Origin: Burkholderiaceae bacterium
Lineage (GTDB): Bacteria > Pseudomonadota > Gammaproteobacteria > Burkholderiales > Burkholderiaceae_C
Length of the DNA: 64,000 nt
Reading direction: 5' to 3'
Assembly (NCBI GenBank): GCA_016790575.1
Contig: JAEUOU010000006.1
Location: 182,737-246,736 of the forward strand
This document shows, piece after piece, positions 41,537-49,799 of the stretch. The first letter of the stretch is position 1. Each line of letters starts with the position of its first letter. The position numbers were made by a program, and so were the translations under genes. The notes under the pieces were generated by a model. That model was not told the DNA's origin. It did not search any database and saw only the letters and a list, made by a program, of their open reading frames with translations.

Positions 41537-43407
41537 CCGCCACAGCCATTGTCGGGAGACTGCACGCATGGCCCGTCGCAACGGGGCCGGCGGCGCCGGG
41601 GCAGGTTGCCGGGGTGCTGGTGCGCCTGGTGGTGGCATGTTGGCTGGTACTGTTCTTCCATGCGGCCATGGCGCAAGAGCGCACTGCCTCGCCGGTGGTG
41701 TTCGAGCAACTGGACGAGGCGGGCAACGCCAGGACGGTCACGCTGCCCTGGCACATGGCGCGCGCGCGGCTGGATCACGATACGACCGCGCCGGTTCGAC
41801 TCACGATCGCCCCGGGTACCGAAGCGCTGGCGGTCAGCCGCGTGCTGGGAACCTTGCATCTGCGGTGGAACGGCCAGTCCGTCGATATGCCGTCGATGCT
41901 GGATGCCCGCAACCCCCTGATGCCGATGGCTATTGTGTTGCCGCCGTCACTGGCGCTTCATGGCGGGACGCTGGAAGGGGTGCTGGTCGCCCCGGCCGGA
42001 TACCTGGGTGAAATCGGAACGATTGAGGCGGGCCAGCGCGCCGAGATCGTGCAGGCCGTGGGAGAGTCCCGCTACCGGGCGGTGCTCTTCCAGTTGCTTT
42101 TTGCCGGTATGGCACTGGGTATCTGTCTGGCGGCCGTTCTTTACTGGGTGGTTCGGCCGGGTGATGCGCTGACCACCTACCTGGTGCTGGCGACGCTGAC
42201 CTTGTCCGGGCGATGGCTGCTGATTCATGGGCTGGGGCTGCCAGACCAGCGGTCTTTCTCCGGGCAGGTGACGGTGCTGTGCAACCTCGCAAGTCTGGCT
42301 TTTCTGAGTTGTTACGGCTGGCGGCGTATGGTGCCCGAGGGCGGGCCGGGCGAGCGCGTGGTGCTCGGGCTCGGCGCCGTGTTGGCCCTGGCGCTCATGG
42401 CGGGCGGGCAGACTGCACAGTGGCACCGCTGGGCCCTGGTCGCCTACGGCGTGCTGGCGGTGGGCTGGCTCTCAGCCCACGGAATTGCCAGCCGGCAACT
42501 GCCTCGCGACCGCGAAATACTGATCATCGTCTCCTTGTCCGCTTTCCAGGTGGTGTCCTCCGCGGTGAATATGGCGCGTTTCGGGACGCCCCTGACCGCC
42601 AGCAACCTGCAGGTCCCTCTGTACCTTGGCCCCCTGTTCCTTGTGCTCTGGGGTTTTGTGACCGCCGGCCGGTTTGACGGCATGCTTCGCCACTACCGAA
42701 GCCTCAGTCAGACTCTGGAGCGACAGGTTCATCAGGCGCGCATTGACCTGGAGCAGGCGTTCGAATCAATGCGCAAAGCCGAACGGTCGCGTCTTCTGGG
42801 CGATGAACGCGCCCGTCTGGCCCAGGAAATGCACGATGGCGTTGGCGGGAAGCTCACTGCGGCACTGCACATCCTTCGGCGCGAGGGCCAATCGGAGGTG
42901 GCCCGTGGGGTTTTGCAGGATGCGCTGACGGAGATGCGCCTGTTCATGGACGCGATGGAACCCCATGAGGGCGACCTGGCCACGGTGATCGGCAACTTGC
43001 GTTATCGGCTGGAGCCGCGGCTGAATGCGGCCGGTTTCGCGCTGGTATGGCACGCCGACGAGTCCACGGCTCGCCTGGACCTGTCCACCTCGGACGTGCT
43101 GCATGTGCAGCGCATCGTTGAAGAAGCGCTGACCAATGCGATCAAGCATTCCGGCGGCTCGGAGATCGCACTGTCGCTGTCGTTCGACCCAAGTTCGGAG
43201 GCTGTGATCGTGGACATTCAGGACAACGGGCACGGCCTTGCCGCGGCACCGCCGATGTCTGGCGACCGCGGAAAAGGCCTGGCCAACATGCGCAAGCGAG
43301 CCGACCTGCTCGGAGCTCGCCTGGAAACATCGGCGAGCGCCTCCGGCAGCCGGGTTCGCCTGCTGCTGTTCCCCGACGCCGAGCGACAGGGACCTGCGGC
43401 GCACTGA
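41533..43407 (+). CDS. Membrane sensor histidine kinase, 7TMR-DISM-like, module 2
   Basis: Partner kinase, 624 residues from GTG 41533, with a GTGA overlap as in module 1. A signal/TM segment (LVRLVVACWLVLFFHAAMA) is followed by an extracytoplasmic beta-rich domain of about 130 residues. A cluster of about seven helices (residues 180-390) leads into a coiled coil. The HisKA_3 motif is RLAQEMHDGVGG with His434. The ATPase domain has VEEALTNAIKHSGG and DIQDNGHGLA, then GKGLANMRKRADLLGA. It parallels the kinase at 19650 in length and layout. The ligand is unknown. Confidence 0.9.
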   Translation: MTATAIVGRLHAWPVATGPAAPGQVAGVLVRLVVACWLVLFFHAAMAQERTASPVVFEQLDEAGNARTVTLPWHMARARLDHDTTAPVRLTIAPGTEALAVSRVLGTLHLRWNGQSVDMPSMLDARNPLMPMAIVLPPSLALHGGTLEGVLVAPAGYLGEIGTIEAGQRAEIVQAVGESRYRAVLFQLLFAGMALGICLAAVLYWVVRPGDALTTYLVLATLTLSGRWLLIHGLGLPDQRSFSGQVTVLCNLASLAFLSCYGWRRMVPEGGPGERVVLGLGAVLALALMAGGQTAQWHRWALVAYGVLAVGWLSAHGIASRQLPRDREILIIVSLSAFQVVSSAVNMARFGTPLTASNLQVPLYLGPLFLVLWGFVTAGRFDGMLRHYRSLSQTLERQVHQARIDLEQAFESMRKAERSRLLGDERARLAQEMHDGVGGKLTAALHILRREGQSEVARGVLQDALTEMRLFMDAMEPHEGDLATVIGNLRYRLEPRLNAAGFALVWHADESTARLDLSTSDVLHVQRIVEEALTNAIKHSGGSEIALSLSFDPSSEAVIVDIQDNGHGLAAAPPMSGDRGKGLANMRKRADLLGARLETSASASGSRVRLLLFPDAERQGPAAH

Positions 43408-43425
43408 GACTGCCCGCTGGCCCGC

Positions 43426-44628
43426 TTACCAGCTCACCTCGCGGTCCGGCGTGGCGCTGATCTTGTGGATGGTCAGGTCGGCACCTTCGTACTCTTCCTC
43501 GGCGTCCAGACGCAGCCCCATGGTGGCCTTGAGCAGACCGTAGACCACCACACCACCGAAAACCGCCCAGATCACGCCCAGGCTGGTGCCGATCAGCTGT
43601 GCGCCAAAGCTCACGCCGCCCAGGCCGCCGAGTGCCTGCTGGCCGAATATCCCGGCCGCGATGCCGCCCCAGGTGCCGCACAGGCCGTGCAGGGGCCAGA
43701 CGCCGAGTACATCGTCAATCTTCCAGCGGTTCTGCGTGGCGGTGAACATCACCACAAAAAGCACACCGGCCACCGCACCCACCACCAGCGCACCCATCGG
43801 GTGCATCACATCCGAGCCGGCACAGACGGCGACCAGGCCGGCCAAGGGGCCGTTGTGGACGAAGCCAGGGTCATTTTTTCCCGCCACCAGCGCGGCCAGC
43901 GTGCCGCCGACCATGGCCATCAGCGAATTGACCGCCACCAGGCCGGAGATCTTGTCCAGGGTCTGCGCGCTCATCACGTTGAAGCCGAACCAGCCCACGC
44001 ACAGCACCCAGGCTCCCAGGGCCAGAAATGGAATGCTGCTGGGCGGGTGGGCGGACATGCCGCCGTCCTTGCGATAGCGGTTCGCCCGGGCGCCCAGCAG
44101 GATGACCGCCGGAAGTGCAATCCAGCCGCCCACAGCATGGACGACGACCGAGCCGGCAAAGTCATGGAAGGTGGCGCCGGTCACCGATTCGATCCACGGC
44201 TGGACCCCGAAGTGCCCGTTCCAGGCGATGCCTTCGAAGAACGGGTAGAAAAAACCGACGATGACCGCGGTTGCAATCAGCTGGGGCCAGAACCGCGCAC
44301 GCTCGGCGATGCCGCCGGAGATGATTGCCGGAATGGCTGCGGCAAAGGTCAGCAGGAAGAAAAACTTCACCAGGTCATAGCCGTTTTTCTGCGCCAGCTG
44401 CTCGGCGCCCACGAAGAAGCTGGTGCCATAGGCCACGGCATAGCCGACAAAAAAGTAGGCGATGGTCGAAACAGAAAAGTCGACCAGGATTTTCACCAGC
44501 GCATTGACCTGGTTTTTTTTGCGGACCGTGCCGAGTTCCAGAAAGGCGAATCCGGCGTGCATGGCCAGGACCATGATGCCGCCCAGCAAAATGAACAGGG
44601 CATCGGCGCCCTGTTTCAGTGCATCCAT
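43426..44628 (-). CDS. amtB: Ammonium transporter AmtB
   Basis: Inner-membrane ammonium channel of 400 residues from ATG 44628. About eleven membrane helices are present. The twin pore histidines are in FHDFAGSVVVHAVGGW and GVWPLHGLCGTWGG; SGGIAERARFWP and FLELGTVRKKNQVNALVKI are also family blocks. The C-terminal tail (GLRLDAEEEYEGADLTIHKI) has the conserved element that contacts PII proteins. No glnK precedes it. A sigma-54-like promoter and an NtrC-like site lie 84-160 bases upstream, which fits nitrogen-limited expression. Confidence 0.95.
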   Translation of the reverse strand: MDALKQGADALFILLGGIMVLAMHAGFAFLELGTVRKKNQVNALVKILVDFSVSTIAYFFVGYAVAYGTSFFVGAEQLAQKNGYDLVKFFFLLTFAAAIPAIISGGIAERARFWPQLIATAVIVGFFYPFFEGIAWNGHFGVQPWIESVTGATFHDFAGSVVVHAVGGWIALPAVILLGARANRYRKDGGMSAHPPSSIPFLALGAWVLCVGWFGFNVMSAQTLDKISGLVAVNSLMAMVGGTLAALVAGKNDPGFVHNGPLAGLVAVCAGSDVMHPMGALVVGAVAGVLFVVMFTATQNRWKIDDVLGVWPLHGLCGTWGGIAAGIFGQQALGGLGGVSFGAQLIGTSLGVIWAVFGGVVVYGLLKATMGLRLDAEEEYEGADLTIHKISATPDREVSW

Positions 44629-44711
44629 GAGAGTTCTCCGGGAGTGATGGTTGATATTGGTGCGTATCGAGCGCCGAAACGGGGTGTTTTCGCGCGCTTG
44701 CACCAGAGGAA

Positions 44712-44727
44712 AGCAAATATCGCACCA
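44712..44727 (-). promoter_or_regulatory. Candidate sigma-54 promoter of amtB
   Basis: TGGTGCGATATTTGCT on the minus strand, compared with TGGCACG-N4-TTGCT. The GG and GC dinucleotides are separated by ten bases as required. It lies about 84 bases before the ATG. Confidence 0.65.
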
Positions 44728-44769
44728 GTGTGTGGCGGTTGGCGCCAGCTTTGTCCCGGTTTGGAAAAT

Positions 44770-44786
44770 TGCACCGCGTTGGCGCA
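44770..44786. promoter_or_regulatory. Candidate NtrC-binding site of amtB
   Basis: TGCACC-GCGTT-GGCGCA, one mismatch from the TGCACC-N5-GGTGCA dyad. It lies about 45 bases upstream of the candidate -24 element, a plausible enhancer position. Confidence 0.55.
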
Positions 44787-44800
44787 GCCGGTCAACGCTC

Positions 44801-44853
44801 CACAAAAGAGAGCGTCAGACGACCATTTTGTGATGGGTATGGCAGAAAATCGG
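44801..44853 (+). repeat. Dispersed repeat copy R7
   Basis: Keeps GACGACCATTTTGTGATGGGTATGGCAGAAAATC; the upstream hairpin is poorly kept. It lies downstream (in minus sense, upstream) of the amtB NtrC site and near the end of the NlpC/P60 gene. Confidence 0.65.
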
Positions 44854-44940
44854 CCTTGAACCGGGGCATAAACCCCGGTGCGGGCCTGCCGGGCCCGGGC
44901 GACGCCTGGCGCGCCGGGCAGCGAACGGTGCGTTCGCGGT

Positions 44941-45468
44941 TTACGGCCGCCGGAAGCTGATTTGCTGACGCGCCCAGTGCGGGGCGGAGAGTTTCTCCAG
45001 CCGCACCCGCCCGCCGGTGGAGGGCGCGTGCACGAAGCGGCCTTCACCCACCACGATGCCGGCATGGGTGGGCGGCCCGCCATTGCCGAACAGCACCAGA
45101 TCGCCAGTGCGCACGGCTTCGGCCGGTACACGCTGGCCCCAGCCCTGCAGCGCGGCCACGGTGCGGGGTGGCACCAGGCCCGCCTCGGTGCGGTACACCC
45201 AGGCAATCAGGCCGCTGCAGTCAAAACCCGATTCCGGGGTGTTGCCGCCGTAGCGGTAGGGCGTGCCCACCAGCCCGAGCGCGGTGATGGTGACGTGCTG
45301 GGCCTGCGCCTCGGTCAGGCGCCCGGCCACCTCGGGAACAGACGGGGACGGCACGGTGGGTTCCGGCGCCTGCACCGGTGCGCTGCCGCAACCCGCGAGC
45401 AGCGCTGCCAGCGCCAGGGTGGCGGCGGCGGCGGTGAAGCGGACGGGCATTTCGGATGGGCGGCGCAT
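44941..45468 (-). CDS. NlpC/P60-family lipoprotein peptidase
   Basis: Probable D,L-endopeptidase acting on peptidoglycan stem peptides. The product has 175 residues from ATG 45468; ATG 45450 is an alternative. The lipobox is LLAGC, so the protein is lipid-anchored. The NlpC/P60 core follows: GLVGTPYRYGGNTPESGFDC (active Cys), RTGDLVLFGNGGPPTHAGIV (His) and RFVHAPSTGG (third polar residue). It lacks substrate-targeting repeats, like E. coli Spr/MepS. A dispersed repeat copy lies 53 bases upstream of the start. Confidence 0.9.
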   Translation of the reverse strand: MRRPSEMPVRFTAAAATLALAALLAGCGSAPVQAPEPTVPSPSVPEVAGRLTEAQAQHVTITALGLVGTPYRYGGNTPESGFDCSGLIAWVYRTEAGLVPPRTVAALQGWGQRVPAEAVRTGDLVLFGNGGPPTHAGIVVGEGRFVHAPSTGGRVRLEKLSAPHWARQQISFRRP

Positions 45469-45520
45469 GCTGCGCAGGATAGCGCGACGCGTGATTCCGC
45501 ACCGGCCCGGGGTGGCCTGA

Positions 45521-45582
45521 TCGCTTCGAAAACAAGAGCAAACAATGACCTTTTGACGCTGGGTAATGGCCAAAAAGTCTTG
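45521..45582 (+). repeat. Dispersed repeat copy R8
   Basis: Reads TCGCTTCGAAAACAAGAGC, AAACAATGACCTTTTGACGC, TGGGTAATGGCCAAAAAGTC. One base is inserted in GGGTAAT. It sits between the NlpC/P60 gene and the end of the monooxygenase gene. Confidence 0.75.
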
Positions 45583-45655
45583 AAATTTCCCGCCGGGGCG
45601 GTCCCGCGGCCGCCATGGCCTGCCCGGCAGGCGTTTGTTGGCCGCCGCCGCCGGT

Positions 45656-46807
45656 TCACGCGGCCGGGGTCAGCACCTCGGGGTGTAGGCGCGCGTAGGC
45701 CTCGGCCAGCGCCGGGTCGCGGCGCTGCACCTCGGCGTGACTGACACGGCCGGTACGGGTCATGTAGCTGTAGGCGAATTCCACCGGGTTCATCGTGCGC
45801 AGGTGCTCGTCCATGTGCTCGTACCAGCGCAGGCTGATGTTGGCCGCGTCCCAGATCTTCTTCATGGGCGGCAGGCGTAGCTGCTGGTAGGCGGCCAGCG
45901 CCGCCGGCACATCGCCGCCGTGCTCGCGGAAGGCCTTGGCCAGCGCCACCGCGTCTTCCATGGCCAGCCGCGTGCCGGAGCCGATCGAAAAATGCGCGGT
46001 GCGCAGCGCGTCGCCCATCAGCACCACCTTGCCCATGCTCCAGCGCTCGTTCCAGATCGCCGGGAACTGGCGCCAGTAGGAGTTGTTCGACAGGATGGGG
46101 TGGCCGCCCAGGTCGGGGCCGAACACCTGCTCGCAGTGGCGGATGGTGTCCTCGGGGCTCATGGTCTCGAAGCCCGCGCGCTGCCAGGTGGCGTCTTCCA
46201 CCTCCACGAGAAACGTGCTCATGGTGGGGCTGTAGCGGTAATGGTGCGCGCAGAACACGCCGTGGGGCGTGTCGCGGAACGTCAATGACAGGCTGTCGAA
46301 CACCTGGCTGGTGCCGTACCAGATGAAGCGGTTCGGCCGCCAGTCGGTGGTGGTGCCGAAGGCGGCTTCGTTCTCGGTGCGCACCCAGGAGAACGCGCCG
46401 TTGGCGCCGACGATCAGGTCGGCGTCCTGCAGCTCGTTCAGCGAGGTGATGTCGCGCTCGAACGCGATGGACACGCCCAGCCGCTCCACATAGGCGTACA
46501 GCAGCGTCAGCAGTTCCAGCCGGCCGGTGGCGGAAAAGCCGTTGCCGGTGATGGGGATGCGGGTGTCGTTGACCTGGATCGTGATGTGCGGCCAGGTCTC
46601 CATGTGCGGTGTCAGGTACTGATAGAGATCCTCGTCGTCGGCGCGCAGGAATTCCAGCGCCCGGTCGGAAAACACCACGCCGAAGCCCCAGGTGGCGTGG
46701 CGCGGGCCGCGCTCGTACAGGGTGATCTCGTGGCGCGGGTCCTGGCGCTTCATCAGCGCGGCAAAGGTCAGGCCGGCGGGGCCGGCACCGATGATGGCGA
46801 TCTTCAT
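45656..46807 (-). CDS. FAD-dependent monooxygenase, salicylyl-CoA 5-hydroxylase-like
   Basis: Flavoprotein hydroxylase of 383 residues. The FAD fold is MKIAIIGAGPAGLTFAALMK with YERGPRHATWGFGVVFSD, and the second FAD motif is KVVLMGDALRTAHFSIGSGT. This pattern matches the SdgC/anthraniloyl-CoA monooxygenase N-terminal group, which hydroxylates CoA thioesters of aromatic acids. It lies downstream of the aryl-acid adenylating gene with a gap of 37 bases. Together they fit salicylate use by way of gentisyl-CoA. A different aryl-CoA substrate is possible. Confidence 0.85.
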   Translation of the reverse strand: MKIAIIGAGPAGLTFAALMKRQDPRHEITLYERGPRHATWGFGVVFSDRALEFLRADDEDLYQYLTPHMETWPHITIQVNDTRIPITGNGFSATGRLELLTLLYAYVERLGVSIAFERDITSLNELQDADLIVGANGAFSWVRTENEAAFGTTTDWRPNRFIWYGTSQVFDSLSLTFRDTPHGVFCAHHYRYSPTMSTFLVEVEDATWQRAGFETMSPEDTIRHCEQVFGPDLGGHPILSNNSYWRQFPAIWNERWSMGKVVLMGDALRTAHFSIGSGTRLAMEDAVALAKAFREHGGDVPAALAAYQQLRLPPMKKIWDAANISLRWYEHMDEHLRTMNPVEFAYSYMTRTGRVSHAEVQRRDPALAEAYARLHPEVLTPAA

Positions 46808-46844
46808 GGTCTGTCTCCTGGGTGTTTTGTCGGGTCTGGGGGGA

Positions 46845-48497
46845 TCAGCGGCTGGCTTCGGCGTCGAGCCGGGCGGCGATGGCGTCGCGCAGTTCGCGCT
46901 TGAGGATCTTGCCCACCGGGCTGAGCGGGAACTGCGCCACCACCTCCAGCCGCTCGGGCAGCTTGTAGCTGGCGATTTGTTGGCTGCGCAGGAAGGCGAT
47001 GAGCGCCTCGAACGTGAGGCTTTCGCCCTCGCGCAGGATCACGAAGGCGCAGGCCTTTTCGCCGAACACCGGGTCGGGCATGGCCACCAGGCAGGCCGAC
47101 TTGACGGCCGGGTGGCGGTGGATGAAGTTCTCGACCTCTTCGCAGCTGATTTTTTCGCCGCCGCGGTTGATCAGGTCCTTGCGCCGGCCCTCGGCCTGGA
47201 TGTTGCGGCCCCATTTGCGCACGATGTCGCCCATGCGGTAGAAACCGTCGGCGGTGAAGGCCTCGGCGTTCTTCTCCGGCGCCCGGTAGTAGCCCTGGAT
47301 GGTGTAGGGGCCCCGGGTGATCAGCTCGCCGGCCTCGCCGTCGGGCACCTCGGCGCCCTCGTCGTCCACCACCGCGATCTCGTCGTCGTCGCAGACCGGG
47401 CGGCCCGAGCTGTGCAGGATGATGTCCATCGGGTCGTCCAGCCGGGTCATGTTGATCAGGCCCTCGGCGGTGCCGTAGATCTCCTGCGGCGTGCAGCCCA
47501 GCTCGTCGATCAGGCGCTGGCGCAGCTCCGGGGCCAGCCGCGCGCCGCCGTTCTGCACCACTCTCAAAGAGGAATGATCGAATCGCTTCGGCTCGTCCGA
47601 GGCCAGCCAGGCGCTGATCAGCGGCACCACGGCCGCGATCACGGTGACGCGCTCCTGTTCGACCAGGCGGAAGATCTCGGCCGTGTCGGTGCTCGGCGCC
47701 AGCACCACCGTGCCGCCGGAATAGAAAGCGCCCAGGATGCCCGGCGAGGCCAGGTTGTAGTTGTGGCCCAGCGGCAGGATGGCCATGAACACCGTCTGCT
47801 CATCGAAGCCCGCGGCCTGGCCGCACAGCCGGGCGTTGAGCACGTAGTCTTCATGGGTGCGCGGGATCAGCTTGGACAGCGAGGTGGTGCCGCCCGACAG
47901 CAGCATCGTGGCTACGTCGGTGGGCTCGAAGCGGGCCGTGGCCAGCGTGGCCCCGATCGCCGGGTCGTCGTCGCCGGCGACCCCGTCCAGCAAGGCGGCG
48001 TGCGGCGTCTGGCCGTCGCCGGCCTCACCCACCACGAACACGCGCAGGCCGGCAAACTCCCCCTGCATCTGGGTCGCCATCGGCCGGTAGTCGAAGTGGT
48101 GCGCCGCGTCCGGCACCACATAGGCCACGGCGCCGGACGCTCGGATGAAATGCCGCACCTCGGTGGCGCGGTGCGCCCGCAGCGCCAGCACCGGAATCGC
48201 GCCGATGCGCACCAGCGCCAGGTACCAATGAACAAACTCGGGCGTGTTGGGCAGCTGCACCACCACCCGGTCCAGCGGCCGGATGCCCTGGCGCCGCAAG
48301 GCCACGCCCAGGCGGGCGCTGGCGCGGTCCAGATCGGCGTAGGTCTCGCGGCGCTCGCCGGCCACCAGGGCCACCTTGTCGGGCAGGCGGGCCACGGTGC
48401 GGGCGACCATGGCCCACAGCGTCAGGCCCTCGCGGTAGCCGGCCGCGCGGTAGCGCGCTTCGCGCTCGGGCGGCCAGGGGGTGCATCCGTCCAGCAT
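46845..48497 (-). CDS. Aryl-acid adenylating enzyme, salicylate/2,3-dihydroxybenzoate type
   Basis: ANL-superfamily enzyme of 550 residues from ATG 48497, with CAGGAG upstream. It resembles EntE/DhbE and the salicylate-AMP ligase SdgA. Core motifs are MLLSGGTTSLSKLIPRTHEDY (P-loop-like), IYGTAEGLINMTRLDDP, DGFYRMGDIVRKWGRNIQ and GRRKDLINRGGEKISCEEVE, with the late Lys in SPVGKILKREL. It could feed a salicylyl-CoA route or, less likely, siderophore synthesis; no NRPS gene is near. It is divergent from a LysR regulator. Confidence 0.87.
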   Translation of the reverse strand: MLDGCTPWPPEREARYRAAGYREGLTLWAMVARTVARLPDKVALVAGERRETYADLDRASARLGVALRRQGIRPLDRVVVQLPNTPEFVHWYLALVRIGAIPVLALRAHRATEVRHFIRASGAVAYVVPDAAHHFDYRPMATQMQGEFAGLRVFVVGEAGDGQTPHAALLDGVAGDDDPAIGATLATARFEPTDVATMLLSGGTTSLSKLIPRTHEDYVLNARLCGQAAGFDEQTVFMAILPLGHNYNLASPGILGAFYSGGTVVLAPSTDTAEIFRLVEQERVTVIAAVVPLISAWLASDEPKRFDHSSLRVVQNGGARLAPELRQRLIDELGCTPQEIYGTAEGLINMTRLDDPMDIILHSSGRPVCDDDEIAVVDDEGAEVPDGEAGELITRGPYTIQGYYRAPEKNAEAFTADGFYRMGDIVRKWGRNIQAEGRRKDLINRGGEKISCEEVENFIHRHPAVKSACLVAMPDPVFGEKACAFVILREGESLTFEALIAFLRSQQIASYKLPERLEVVAQFPLSPVGKILKRELRDAIAARLDAEASR

Positions 48498-48553
48498 GGG
48501 GTGTCTCCTGTTTTGTGGGTGTGGCCTCACTGTAGGTTTGGCAGACAATCCGT

Positions 48554-48572
48554 GCAACGAATGGCAACGAAT
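48554..48572. promoter_or_regulatory. Tandem GCAACGAAT half-sites between ligase and LysR genes
   Basis: Two copies of GCAACGAAT, 10 bp apart (48554-48562 and 48564-48572), lie in the 87-base divergent region, on one helix face. Likely operator for the LysR regulator; the exact protein is inferred. Confidence 0.45.
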
Positions 48573-48584
48573 AGATATATTCCT

Positions 48585-49532
48585 ATGTCAAATGATGCAG
48601 CGCCCAATGGCCTGGATGCCCGGCTGGACTTTCACCTGCTGCTGGTGTTCGAGGCGGTGTATGCCGAGCGGCACATCTCCCGTGCCGCCCAGCGCCTGGG
48701 CCTGGCCCAGCCGACGGTCAGCAACGCGCTGGGCCGGTTGCGCCAGCTGACGGGTGACCCGCTGTTCGTGCGCACCGGGCGCGGCATGGTGCCCACACCG
48801 CATGCCGAGCGGCTGGCCGTGCCGTTGCGCGAGGCGCTGGCCACGCTGCGGGCGGCGCTGCGGGCGCGGTCCCGGTTCGACCCGGCGCAGGACCGGCGGC
48901 ATTTCACCCTGTTCCTCACCGACCTGGGCGAGGCCTTCTTTCTGCCCCGCCTGCTGGCGCGGCTGCGCGAGGTGGCGCCCGGCGTGACGCTCACCACGCT
49001 GCCCATGCCCGACCGTGACCCCCAGGCGGCGCTGGAGCACGGCGAGGTGGACCTGGCCATCGGCAACCTGCCCGACCTGGCGCCGGGTTTTTACCAGCAG
49101 CGGCTGTTTCGCGAACACTACGTGGCCATCCTGCGGCCCGATCACCCGCTGCTGAGCGGAGCGATGACGCCGGAGCGGTTCGATCAGGCGCATCACGCCG
49201 TGGTGCTGCCCCACGGCACCGGCCACAGCGTGGTGGAACAGGCCCTGGTGGCGCGCGGCCAGCAGGCGCGCATCGTGCTGCGGGTGCAGAACTTTCTGGT
49301 GCTGCCGGCCATCGTCACCGGCACCGACCTGGTCGCCCTGGTGCCGCGCAGCGCGGCGCGTGTGCTCGCGGCCCACCAGCCGCTGGGCCAGCTCGCATCC
49401 CCGCTCGACGTGCCCGACTTCGTGGTGCGTCAATGCTGGCCCCAGCGCCTGCACGGCGACGCGGCGCACCAGTGGCTGCGGGGGCTGGTGGCGGAGCTGT
49501 TCGGGGAAGGGGGCGGACAGTCTGAGGCGTGA
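48585..49532 (+). CDS. LysR-family regulator of the salicylate-like cluster
   Basis: Transcriptional regulator of 315 residues from ATG 48585; ATG 48561 would give an 8-residue extension overlapping the operator repeats. The winged HTH is HISRAAQRLGLAQPTVSNAL with GRLRQLTGDPLFVR. The effector domain has the SBP-like fold (DLAIGNLPDLAPGF, ILRPDHPL). Its divergent position predicts that it controls the ligase and monooxygenase genes. A terminator-like inverted repeat follows at 49552. Confidence 0.9.
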   Translation: MSNDAAPNGLDARLDFHLLLVFEAVYAERHISRAAQRLGLAQPTVSNALGRLRQLTGDPLFVRTGRGMVPTPHAERLAVPLREALATLRAALRARSRFDPAQDRRHFTLFLTDLGEAFFLPRLLARLREVAPGVTLTTLPMPDRDPQAALEHGEVDLAIGNLPDLAPGFYQQRLFREHYVAILRPDHPLLSGAMTPERFDQAHHAVVLPHGTGHSVVEQALVARGQQARIVLRVQNFLVLPAIVTGTDLVALVPRSAARVLAAHQPLGQLASPLDVPDFVVRQCWPQRLHGDAAHQWLRGLVAELFGEGGGQSEA

Positions 49533-49551
49533 GCGTGTCATGTTGACTGCA

Positions 49552-49590
49552 TCGACACGTCGCCAGAACGTGTCGACGTTTTGCGGTTTT
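49552..49590 (+). terminator. Terminator-like inverted repeat after the LysR gene
   Basis: Perfect 9-bp inverted repeat (TCGACACGT at 49552-49560, ACGTGTCGA at 49568-49576) with a 7-base loop, then a broken T-run. It is 20 bases past the stop. Confidence 0.5.
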
Positions 49591-49680
49591 GTGAACATGA
49601 AGGCCCCATGCGGGGCTGCGTCGCCGTCCCCAATCTGTAAGCAGCAGGAGTCCCTGCGACATCGAGGCCTGAAAAGTCCT

Positions 49681-49731
49681 GAAACCATAGCAAACAACGA
49701 CCATTTCAAGATGGGTATGGGCACTTTCCAG
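49681..49731 (+). repeat. Dispersed repeat copy R9
   Basis: Reads GAAACCATAGC, then AAACAACGACCATTTCAAGA and TGGGTATGGGCACTTTCC. It lies between the two LysR genes in the 267-base gap 49533-49799; nothing else stands out there apart from the terminator-like repeat. Confidence 0.8.
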
Positions 49732-49799
49732 TCGAATTTTTCCCCGGAACCCTGCTGGGTGCCATTGGGTGGGCGCGCCGGGCCAGGCCGGTGTCCCGC

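Larger units (their letters stand above)
44629..44940. other. Gene-free region upstream of amtB
   Basis: 312 bases between the amtB start and the NlpC/P60 stop. It holds a candidate sigma-54 promoter (44712-44727), a candidate NtrC box (44770-44786) and dispersed repeat copy R7. Bases 44854-44940 show nothing identifiable. Confidence 0.7.

Noticed and set aside
46692-48584. Open frame that extends the LysR gene upstream across the monooxygenase and ligase genes
   Set aside because: The upstream part is antisense to two genes with clear motifs; the LysR protein has its own HTH start near 48585.
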